A stretch of DNA of 64,000 bases from Kibdelosporangium banguiense (lineage in GTDB: Bacteria; Actinomycetota; Actinomycetes; Mycobacteriales; Pseudonocardiaceae), in assembly GCF_017876405.1 (NCBI RefSeq), contig NZ_JAGINW010000001.1, positions 5,841,203 to 5,905,202 on the forward strand. Direction: 5' to 3'. Every line of letters starts with the position of its first letter. Position 1 is the stretch's first letter. This document shows, in pieces, positions 57,711 through 64,000 of the stretch. Under the pieces are notes generated by a model that saw nothing but the letters and a program-made list of their open reading frames with translations, searched no databases and was not told where the DNA came from. The translations under genes and the position numbers were made by a program.

Positions 57711-58121
57711 TCAGCAGTGCGGGTCTTCGCCCTGCCCGCAGTTGGTGCACCCCGAGTGGCATTGGGAGCACCGGACCGAACCCGTCGCCCACAACTCAGG
57801 ATCCACATCGAACCCAGCTTCCCTCAACGCTGCCACCGTAGGTGCCAGCACGGCCACCGTGCTGGCAAGGTCAGCGCGCGGTGGTGTGAACTCGTCCGGT
57901 ACATGGTGGAGAAAGCGGCCAGCAACCCGCTCGCAGAACTCCGCGTAGTCGACGGTGTTCAGGATGAACTGGTGCCATCCCTTGTCAACTTCCTGGCTCG
58001 GGCGGAAATGCCCATCCGGGTTGTCGGCGCACACCTTCCTACCCGATGTACTCGCTGGGCGGCAAGACAACAGGTGACTGCAGCTCAGCAGGAGGGCTGG
58101 AAGTACAGCTCCGTCGAACAC
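57711..58121 (-). CDS. glycine-rich-domain (GRDP)-like protein, probably N-terminally truncated
   Basis: The recognisable part is RPSQEVDKGWHQFILNTVDY AEFCERVAGRFLHHVPDE (split here for reading), the conserved W-H and HH-P core of GRDP/DUF1399-like proteins, followed by a helix and a Cys-rich tail CSQCHSGCTNCGQGEDPHC that may bind metal. About 50 residues of helices normally precede this core; here the preceding frame is Ser/Leu-rich and unlike the family. So the gene may be truncated, or start near 58042 with a poor ribosome-binding site. Start uncertain. Confidence 0.5.
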   Translation of the reverse strand: MFDGAVLPALLLSCSHLLSCRPASTSGRKVCADNPDGHFRPSQEVDKGWHQFILNTVDYAEFCERVAGRFLHHVPDEFTPPRADLASTVAVLAPTVAALREAGFDVDPELWATGSVRCSQCHSGCTNCGQGEDPHC

Positions 58122-58183
58122 TCGTCAAGGGATCCCCTTGGGGGATTGTTGATGCGGAGAAGGCTGCGCGCATCCGGGGTCTC

Positions 58184-58888
58184 TCAGGCGACGCCCAGCA
58201 ATCTGTGGGCTGTGTCGGGGTCGCCGCGGAAGGATTCGGTGTCTGTTCGGTGGACGATGATGCCGCGGTCCAGGACTGCGATCTCGTCCGACACTTCGAA
58301 TGCCAGGTGCAGGTCCTGTTCGACCAGGAGTACCGCGGCGCCTTCGGTTTGCATTTGGCGGATCACGTCCATGATGGACTCGATGATGGCCGGCGCCAGG
58401 CCGTCTGATGGTTCGTCCAGCAGGACCAGCCGGGGGTTGGTGACCAGGGCGCGGGCTATGGCGAGCATTTGCTGTTCGCCGCCGGAGAGTGAGCCGGCTG
58501 GTTGGCGGAGGCGCTCTCGTAGGCGGGGGAGGAGATCCAGCACGGAGTCGGCTGTCCAGGTGCCGGGGTGGGCGTGGCGGGTGGCGAGTTTCAGGTGTTC
58601 GCCCACGGTCAGTGGGGCCCAGACGCGTCTGCCTTGGGGGACAAGGGCGACGCCGGCACGGGCGATCTTGTGGGGGCGGGCCGGCAACATCACACCGTCC
58701 AGCAGGACTGTGCCGGATGTGGTGGGAACCAGGCCCATGAGGGTCATGATCAGGGTGGATTTGCCGACGCCGTTGCGGCCCAGCAAACCCAGGATTGAGC
58801 CCGGCTCCAGGGTCAGGTCGACGCCGTCCAGCACTGTGCTGCCCGCGTAGCCGGAGCGTAGCTGGGAGACCTGCAGCAGCGGGGTCAA
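58184..58888 (-). CDS. livF: branched-chain-type ABC transporter ATPase, LivF-like
   Basis: 234 aa. Walker A GLLGRNGVGKST (37-45), signature GSLSGGEQQMLAIARAL, Walker B LVLLDEPSDGLAP, and the LivF-typical VPQGRRVWAPLTVGEHL. TTG start overlapping the livG stop by 4 nt. Last gene of the liv operon. Confidence 0.93.
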   Translation of the reverse strand: MTPLLQVSQLRSGYAGSTVLDGVDLTLEPGSILGLLGRNGVGKSTLIMTLMGLVPTTSGTVLLDGVMLPARPHKIARAGVALVPQGRRVWAPLTVGEHLKLATRHAHPGTWTADSVLDLLPRLRERLRQPAGSLSGGEQQMLAIARALVTNPRLVLLDEPSDGLAPAIIESIMDVIRQMQTEGAAVLLVEQDLHLAFEVSDEIAVLDRGIIVHRTDTESFRGDPDTAHRLLGVA

Positions 58889-59640
58889 CGGAACAGCTCC
58901 TTTCGGCTGCCTGCACCGAGGTAGGCCTTGCGGACCTCGGAGCTTGCCCTGACCTGGTCAGGGTCGCCGGAGAGCAGGACCTGGCCGAGGTTCAGCACGG
59001 TCACGGTGTCCGCGAGTTCGAAGACCAGGTCCAAGTCGTGCTCGACGAACAGCACGGCGACGTCGGCCGGCAACTCGTTGACCAGCTCGGCGAGCCGGCC
59101 TCGTTCGGCCGCCGACATCCCGGCCGCCGGTTCGTCGAGCAGCAGCAGCTTGGGATTGCACGCCAGAGCCAAGGCGACCTCGAGCTGTTTGCGCTCGCCG
59201 TGGGACAGTGCGCTGACGGTGACGTTCCCGCGCCCCTTGAGGCCGACCTGTGTGAGCAGGTCCTCGGCTCGGTCGTGTACGGCCTTCTGGCGGCGGGGAA
59301 GCAGTGAGATGCGGCCGTCATGTCGTTGCACGGCAAGGACAACGTTCTCGGCCACGGTCATGGTCGGGAACAGGCTCGCGTGCTGCAGTGTCTGGCTGAT
59401 GCCCAAACGGCAGCGCCGTACTTCGGATAAACCGGTGATGTCCTGGCCGGTCAGCGAGACGGTCCCGCCGTCACTGCGCAGCAGACCGGTGATCAGCTTG
59501 AACAGTGTGCTCTTTCCCGCGCCGTTCGGTCCGATCAACGCGTGCCGGGCTCCCGGAATCACGGTCAGGCTGACGTCGTTCACGGCTTTCAACGCACCGA
59601 AGCTACGAGACAAACCCTGACACCGCAACACGTCTGTCAT
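58885..59640 (-). CDS. livG: branched-chain-type ABC transporter ATPase, LivG-like
   Basis: 251 aa. Walker A LIGPNGAGKST (37-45), LivG-type ISQTLQHASLFPTMTVAENV, signature LSHGERKQLEVALAL, Walker B LLLLDEPAAGMSAAE. Its start overlaps the livM stop by 4 nt (ATGA). Confidence 0.94.
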   Translation of the reverse strand: MTDVLRCQGLSRSFGALKAVNDVSLTVIPGARHALIGPNGAGKSTLFKLITGLLRSDGGTVSLTGQDITGLSEVRRCRLGISQTLQHASLFPTMTVAENVVLAVQRHDGRISLLPRRQKAVHDRAEDLLTQVGLKGRGNVTVSALSHGERKQLEVALALACNPKLLLLDEPAAGMSAAERGRLAELVNELPADVAVLFVEHDLDLVFELADTVTVLNLGQVLLSGDPDQVRASSEVRKAYLGAGSRKELFR

Positions 59641-60596
59641 CGTCGCCTCCGTACGATCCCGGCGGTGCCGCGCGGCAGGCCGTACACCACAGCGATGAAG
59701 ACCAAACCCAGCAGCAACGCGCCGTGCCCGTCAAGGCTGGGTCCGATCGCGTCCCGGACGATGATCACCACGGCGGCTCCGATGACCGGGCCCCACAGGC
59801 TGCCCGCGCCGCCGATGATCACCGCGAGCAGTGCCAGCGCGGCCGTCGCGAACCCGAGATCGGCCGGAGTGACGAGTCGTTGCTGGGCGGCCAGCAACGC
59901 CCCGGCCATTCCGGCGATCGACCCGGCGAGCACGAACACGCCGTACTTGTAGACACGCGTGGGGTATCCGAGCGCTCGCATCCTGGGTTCGTTGTCACGA
60001 ATGCCTTTCAGCGCGGCACCGAACGGCGACCGGCTGACGATCCACACGATCATGAATCCCAGGATGAACGCGGCGAGGATGTACCAGTAGACAAGACCCG
60101 CGAACAGCAAAGGTTCTCCGCCGACGCGGGCGGGCGGGATGCCGGCCATGCCGTTGGCCCCGCCGGTCGCTGTCTCCCAGGTCTGCGCGAGCTGGTGCAG
60201 GAGCTCGCCGATGGCCAGCGTGAGCATCAGGAAGAACACGCCATGCGCGCGGACCGTGATCCATCCCGTTGCCGCAGCCCCGATCGCGCCCGCGACGGCT
60301 CCGACGATCAAGGGCACCGGGATCGCACTGGTGACGTTGATCGAGACCCATCCCGCGGCATACGCCCCGACACCGAAGTAGGCCGCATGCCCCAACGAAG
60401 GCAGACCGGACACCCCGACCAGCAGATCCAGGCTCACCGCCAGCAACCCGAACACCAGGATCCGGCTCAGCGTGTTCATCGCGAACGGCGCCAGGAACAG
60501 CGGCGCCAGGAACAGCGGCGCCAAGGCCAGAACCACCACGGCCAGCGTGGTGGCGCCTGGCACAAGCAAGCGTTTGGGCTCCAGAGCCACACTCAT
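59637..60596 (-). CDS. livM: branched-chain-type ABC permease, LivM-like
   Basis: 319 aa, about nine hydrophobic helices. Family motifs: GLPSLGHAAYFGVGAYAAGW and RSPFGAALKGIRDNEPRMRALGY (split EAA-like loop). The N-terminus repeats LAPLF three times, encoded by 15-nt direct repeats. Overlaps livH by 4 nt. Confidence 0.93.
   Translation of the reverse strand: MSVALEPKRLLVPGATTLAVVVLALAPLFLAPLFLAPFAMNTLSRILVFGLLAVSLDLLVGVSGLPSLGHAAYFGVGAYAAGWVSINVTSAIPVPLIVGAVAGAIGAAATGWITVRAHGVFFLMLTLAIGELLHQLAQTWETATGGANGMAGIPPARVGGEPLLFAGLVYWYILAAFILGFMIVWIVSRSPFGAALKGIRDNEPRMRALGYPTRVYKYGVFVLAGSIAGMAGALLAAQQRLVTPADLGFATAALALLAVIIGGAGSLWGPVIGAAVVIIVRDAIGPSLDGHGALLLGLVFIAVVYGLPRGTAGIVRRRR
60487..60524. repeat. 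15-nt tandem repeat in livM
   Basis: GGCGCCAGGAACAGC occurs at 60487-60501 and 60502-60516, with a partial third copy to 60524. In frame it adds LAPLF units to the first membrane helix; copy-number slippage would keep the frame. Confidence 0.8.
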
Positions 60597-61483
60597 GACC
60601 GTGCCCCCGTCCGGCCGCCGAACAGTCCCTGGGGTCGCAGTACCAGCACCAAAGCCAGTGCCCCGAACAAGATGAACGACGCGCCGTCCGGGAACAGGGC
60701 CCGGCCGAGCGAGTCGATCTGGCCGATCACCAGCGCGCCGAGCAGCGCCCCGCGAACCGACCCGAGTCCGCCGATCACCACCACGACCAGGGCCAGGATC
60801 AGCACGGTCGAGTCGAGTCCCGGGCGGGCGCCGTAAATCGGTCCACCCAGGACACCGGCGACCGCGGCCAGCATCGAGCCGAACGCGAACACCCCGACCC
60901 GAACCAAGCGATTGTCCACACCCAGTACGGCCACCATGTCGCGGTCGGCGACCGTCGCCCTGATCAGCGCACCGATCGACGTTCGCTCCACGGTGACGTA
61001 GACGATCACCGCGAGGACCGCGCCGATCCCGATCAGGACCAAGCGATAGGTCGGGTACGCGGCACCGAGTATCGGAACCGAGTCGTCCAGCCCTGGCGGC
61101 GCGCCGACGGCCAACGGGTCGTCGCCGTACACCATCACCAGCAGTTCGGCGACGACCAGCGTGACGCCAAGAGTGAGCAACGCCTGATCGAGGTGTGAGC
61201 GTTTGCGCAGCGGTTCGGTCATCGCCGACAACAGGCCGCCGCCCGCCAGCCCGAGCACGGCGGCCAGCCCCAGCGCACCGAGGAAACTGCCCCAGGTCGC
61301 GTCACCGCCGATCAGTGCCGCGCCGACGTACGCACCGATCAGGAAGATCGCACCGTGCGCGAGGTTGAGCACGTCCATCATGCCGAACACCAGCGACAGC
61401 CCGACCGCGACGATGAACAGCAGGAACCCGATGGCGAACCCGTTGACGACACCGACCAGGTTGGCGTCCAGCCACGCGCCCAT
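60593..61483 (-). CDS. livH: branched-chain-type ABC permease, LivH-like
   Basis: 296 aa, about eight hydrophobic helices. LivH motifs are LSLVFGMMDVLNLAHGAIF, RTSIGALIRATVADRDMVAVLG and VVVIGGLGSVRGALLGALV. Start at ATG 61483 (MGAWLDANLVGVVNGF), 2 nt after the livK stop; the in-frame upstream extension belongs to the livK region. Confidence 0.94.
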   Translation of the reverse strand: MGAWLDANLVGVVNGFAIGFLLFIVAVGLSLVFGMMDVLNLAHGAIFLIGAYVGAALIGGDATWGSFLGALGLAAVLGLAGGGLLSAMTEPLRKRSHLDQALLTLGVTLVVAELLVMVYGDDPLAVGAPPGLDDSVPILGAAYPTYRLVLIGIGAVLAVIVYVTVERTSIGALIRATVADRDMVAVLGVDNRLVRVGVFAFGSMLAAVAGVLGGPIYGARPGLDSTVLILALVVVVIGGLGSVRGALLGALVIGQIDSLGRALFPDGASFILFGALALVLVLRPQGLFGGRTGARS

Positions 61484-61485
61484 GA

Positions 61486-62697
61486 TCAGCTGAACTGGCC
61501 GGTGACGCCGAGATCGGCCGTGATCGCGTTGACCAGCGTGCCGCCCTTGTTCTCCACGGTTCGCAGGTACATCTTCTGTTTGGGGTTCTGCCCCTCGAAC
61601 GTCCATGGGCCACGCGGACTGTCCTCAATGGAGCCTACGCCGCCCAGTGCCTTGCCCAGCGCGTCGCCGTCGACCGCGTTGGCTGCCTTCAGCGCCCGGC
61701 TCAGCACGTTCGCGGAGTCCCAGGCCTGGACCGAGAACACACTCGGTGATTCGTTGTGCTTGGCCTTGTACGCGTCGACGAACGCGCGGTTTGCGGGGTT
61801 GTCCAGCTGATCGCTGTAGTGCAACGAAGTCTGCACACCCAGCGCCGCGTCGCCTTGTGCGGTAAGCACTTTGCCCTCGGTCAGAAAGCCCGAGCCGTAG
61901 AGGGGGATCGAGCCGGCGAGCCCGAACTGCTTGTACTGCTTGACGAACGCGATCGCCTCGGCGCCGGAGAAGAAGCAGAACGTGGCCTTCGCGCCGGACG
62001 AACGGATCGTCGACAGGAACGGCTGGTAGTCGGTGGTCGTGGCGAACGGTGGCTTGGCGCTGCCGATCACCGTCCCGCCGGCCGCCTGGATCGCTTTGGT
62101 GAAGCCGTTCACGACCTCGGTACCCGCCGCGTAGTCGGGCGCGATGACGTAAACGCCTTCCTGCTTGCGCTCCTTGCCGAGGTATGTGCCGAGCACCGAC
62201 GCCACTTGGGCGTTCTGGAACGAGGTTCGCCACACGTACGGGCTGGGCTTCGCCGGGTCCGTGACCGCCGCCGCGCCCGCGTTCGCCACCAGAAGGAGCT
62301 TCTTCGCCTCGGCGACAAGCGGTGCGCATCCCAGTGCCGTCGCCGAGTTCACGATTCCCACGACCACGTTCACACCGTCGGACTGCAGCACTTTCTGTAC
62401 TGCCGGAACACCGGTCTGTGGCGTTTCGCCCTCGTCGGCGGTGACCGTCGTTACCGAATAGCCGCCTAATTTGCCGCCGTTGCGCTCCAGCCAGAGATCC
62501 CAGCCGCGCTTCATGTCGGTGCCGAGGGCCGCGTAGGTGCCTGACTGGGGGATCACCAGGCCGACTTTGACGGTCTTCTCCGCGCCGCCGGAATCCCCGC
62601 TGCCCCCGCCGAGACTGCTGCCGCAACCGGGAAGCACTGTCAACGTGCCGGCCGCGCCCAGCAGGCCCAGCATCTGTCGCCGAGAAACAGCCGTCAT
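61486..62697 (-). CDS. livK: substrate-binding lipoprotein of the Liv-type transporter
   Basis: 403 aa, type I periplasmic-binding fold (Peripla_BP_6). A twin-arginine lipoprotein signal, SRRQMLGLLGAAGTLTVLPGC, anchors it outside the membrane. GLVIPQSGTYAALGTDMKRG and the LLLVANAGAAAVTD segment resemble the urea/amide/aromatic-acid branch of LivK-like proteins. GAGG 6 nt before ATG 62697 supports the start. First gene of livKHMGF. Near the box operon, benzoate or a related acid is a candidate ligand (inference). Confidence 0.92.
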   Translation of the reverse strand: MTAVSRRQMLGLLGAAGTLTVLPGCGSSLGGGSGDSGGAEKTVKVGLVIPQSGTYAALGTDMKRGWDLWLERNGGKLGGYSVTTVTADEGETPQTGVPAVQKVLQSDGVNVVVGIVNSATALGCAPLVAEAKKLLLVANAGAAAVTDPAKPSPYVWRTSFQNAQVASVLGTYLGKERKQEGVYVIAPDYAAGTEVVNGFTKAIQAAGGTVIGSAKPPFATTTDYQPFLSTIRSSGAKATFCFFSGAEAIAFVKQYKQFGLAGSIPLYGSGFLTEGKVLTAQGDAALGVQTSLHYSDQLDNPANRAFVDAYKAKHNESPSVFSVQAWDSANVLSRALKAANAVDGDALGKALGGVGSIEDSPRGPWTFEGQNPKQKMYLRTVENKGGTLVNAITADLGVTGQFS

Positions 62698-62737
62698 CAC
62701 TGACCTCGATTCCCTAGGCCCCTGATTCGACAGTATC

Positions 62738-62763
62738 TTGACGACCCTATGAACTTGTGTCAA
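62738..62763 (-). promoter_or_regulatory. putative livK promoter/operator
   Basis: On the minus strand a consensus TTGACA -35 (62763-62758) is followed 17 nt on by CAAGAT, a poor -10. The two are framed by an inverted repeat TTGAC-N16-GTCAA (62738-62742 with 62759-62763). Confidence 0.4.
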
Positions 62764-62885
62764 CAGTGGTGAACCCGGCCGTCAAGAACACACAACGTAC
62801 TCCGCGACGACAGGCCGACCTAGTGGTCGGATGATCGCCTCTCGTTGCCGCTTTGTGACTCCGGCCAGCGCGAAGACGGGTCCAA

Positions 62886-63860
62886 TCAGAACGGAGCCGG
62901 GCCGGCGAAGATCATCGCCGCCGGGTCGATCGGCTTGTCGAGCACGCCGTACTTCTTCATCAGGTCGATCACGCGCTGCATCCGGACCGCACTGAGCGAA
63001 GTCGGCCAGCTGCCGAGGTTCATCAGGCTGGCGGTGTCCTTGTCGACCTTGGCGTAGGTCGGGACGGTCTGCTCGACCAGCCGCCGGTCGGCCGCGTCGC
63101 GCTGGCCCTTGACGATCGCGCGCTGGAACGCGGCGGTGGTCTTCGGGCTGGCCTGGGCGAACTTGGCGCTGGTGGCCCAGGCGGCGATCGGCACGTCCTG
63201 GGTCGCGCCGGTCGCGGCGTCCAGCACCGGCACCATCCCGGCGGAACGCTCCGACTGGGTGATGTACGGCTCGACCATGAAGGCCGCGTCGACGTTGTTG
63301 CGCTCAAGGGCGGCCTGCATGTCCGGGAACGGGATCTCGGTGAAGGTGACCGTCTTCGGGTCGACGCCGGCCGCCTCGAGGCTGGAACGTGCGGTCAGCT
63401 CCACGATGTTCGACTTGGTGTTGATGGCGATCTTCTTGCCCGCCAGGCCGAGCGGCTTGCCGACCTCGGAACCCTTGCCCGTCATGATCAGGAACATGCC
63501 CTGGGTGGCCTGGTAGGCGTCGGCCACCAGCTTGATGTCGAGCACCCCCTTGGCCTGTGCGGTGAAGAACGACACATAGTTGCCGAACGCGAACTGCAGC
63601 TCGCCGTTGGCCAGGCCGGGCACCGCCGCCGCGCCACCCGGCAGCGACTTCACCTCGACTTCGAGACCCTCTTGTTTGAAATAGCCCTTTTCCTGGGCGA
63701 TCGCCAGCGGAACGGTGTCCACAATGGGCAATGTGCCGACTGTCACCTTGGTTTGCTCGAGACCGCCCGAAGAGGACTGACTCGATTCGCTGGAACCGCC
63801 CAGGGCGGAACAACTCGAGAGCATGAAGGCAAGGACACAGGACAGGGCAATGCGCCGCAT
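62886..63860 (-). CDS. ABC transporter substrate-binding lipoprotein, NMT1/SsuA type
   Basis: 324 aa. Lipobox LSSC (Cys17). The type II binding fold shows VTVGTLPIVDTVPLAIAQEKGYF, VEVKSLPGGAAAVPGLANGELQFAFGN, and DAAFMVEPYITQSE, as in binding proteins for sulfonates, nitrate, taurine or thiamine precursors. No permease or ATPase of this class follows inside the window; they may lie beyond 64000 or elsewhere. Ligand unknown; an aromatic compound is possible from context. Confidence 0.88.
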   Translation of the reverse strand: MRRIALSCVLAFMLSSCSALGGSSESSQSSSGGLEQTKVTVGTLPIVDTVPLAIAQEKGYFKQEGLEVEVKSLPGGAAAVPGLANGELQFAFGNYVSFFTAQAKGVLDIKLVADAYQATQGMFLIMTGKGSEVGKPLGLAGKKIAINTKSNIVELTARSSLEAAGVDPKTVTFTEIPFPDMQAALERNNVDAAFMVEPYITQSERSAGMVPVLDAATGATQDVPIAAWATSAKFAQASPKTTAAFQRAIVKGQRDAADRRLVEQTVPTYAKVDKDTASLMNLGSWPTSLSAVRMQRVIDLMKKYGVLDKPIDPAAMIFAGPAPF

Positions 63861-64000
63861 GACGGGTTTCTCCTGGCGACATAAGCAAGAACGATCACGG
63901 CGATGAGACCACAGCCGGGTCGCGCGACGCCAGCCCGATGGGTGGTTTTCTTCAAACTATGCGCGAGCTCACCGTTGAGCGTCCCATGTGACCGGTAGCT

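Noticed and set aside
1-64000. CRISPR array or large tandem repeat
   Set aside because: No regularly spaced short repeats were found on reading; the only notable repeats are the PAS duplication and the 15-nt livM repeat.

Overview
The window is high-GC DNA (G or C at most third codon positions) from a filamentous actinomycete. The pointers are many GTG starts, three AfsR/SARP/NB-ARC-type regulators, an IdeR/DmdR-type iron box, an F420/flavin LLM oxidoreductase, Spo0M, PAS/RsbW/STAS signalling proteins, a zinc-binding anti-sigma factor and secreted GH2/GH76 enzymes. A member of the Pseudonocardiaceae fits best, but no gene here proves the genus. I see no phage, transposase, CRISPR array, rRNA or origin.

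Layout. 0-6.2 kb: 3' part of spo0M, a DinB-like gene, a YccF membrane protein beside a broken alpha/beta hydrolase, and a large AAA-TPR protein. 6.2-10.3 kb: a convergent pair of paralogous modular proteins sharing one N-terminal module but carrying different C-terminal domains (lysozyme-like versus C39-like peptidase), flanked by the AAA-TPR gene and a BTAD regulator. Their wobble positions are A-richer than the neighbours. 10.3-16.4 kb: an iron-box divergon (siderophore-interacting flavoprotein, heterodimeric ABC transporter) followed by a KhtT/KhtU-like K+/H+ antiporter. 16.4-26.2 kb: SARP-TPR regulator, Tat-secreted bicovalent-FAD oxidase, GGDEF protein, radical SAM protein, NB-ARC-TPR regulator and an NmrA/AraC divergon. 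26.2-26.85 kb: a promoter, a 35-codon ORF with a strong ribosome binding site, a strong terminator and then four tRNA or tRNA-like genes (Trp-CCA, Gly-TCC, Leu-CAA, Ser-GCT).

27-32.3 kb: a DUF4360 protein, a decayed response regulator plus ABC permease, and a signalling island (STAS, single-domain receiver, tandem-PAS kinase, RsbW-like ATPase, NarL regulator, DUF2007). 32.4-43 kb: NlpC/P60-like enzyme, terpene-cyclase-like repeat protein, double-headed MerR regulator with an ABC-2 exporter, secreted peptidase-type hydrolase, LLM oxidoreductase, MarR, EEP phosphatase/nuclease, two lipoproteins and an ECF sigma/anti-sigma pair with a perfect Crp-like site upstream. 44-50.6 kb: secreted GH2 and GH76 enzymes behind a LacI-like palindromic operator, then kynureninase.

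51.2-64 kb: aerobic benzoyl-CoA epoxidation (box) operon, boxC-boxB-benzoate-CoA ligase-amidohydrolase, behind a matched inverted-repeat operator, followed on the other strand by a complete livKHMGF-type ABC importer and an NMT1/SsuA-type binding protein. Benzoate would be activated by the ligase, epoxidised by BoxB (its reductase BoxA is not in the window) and ring-cleaved by BoxC. The Liv system is a candidate importer for an aromatic acid, but that is inferred from proximity only.
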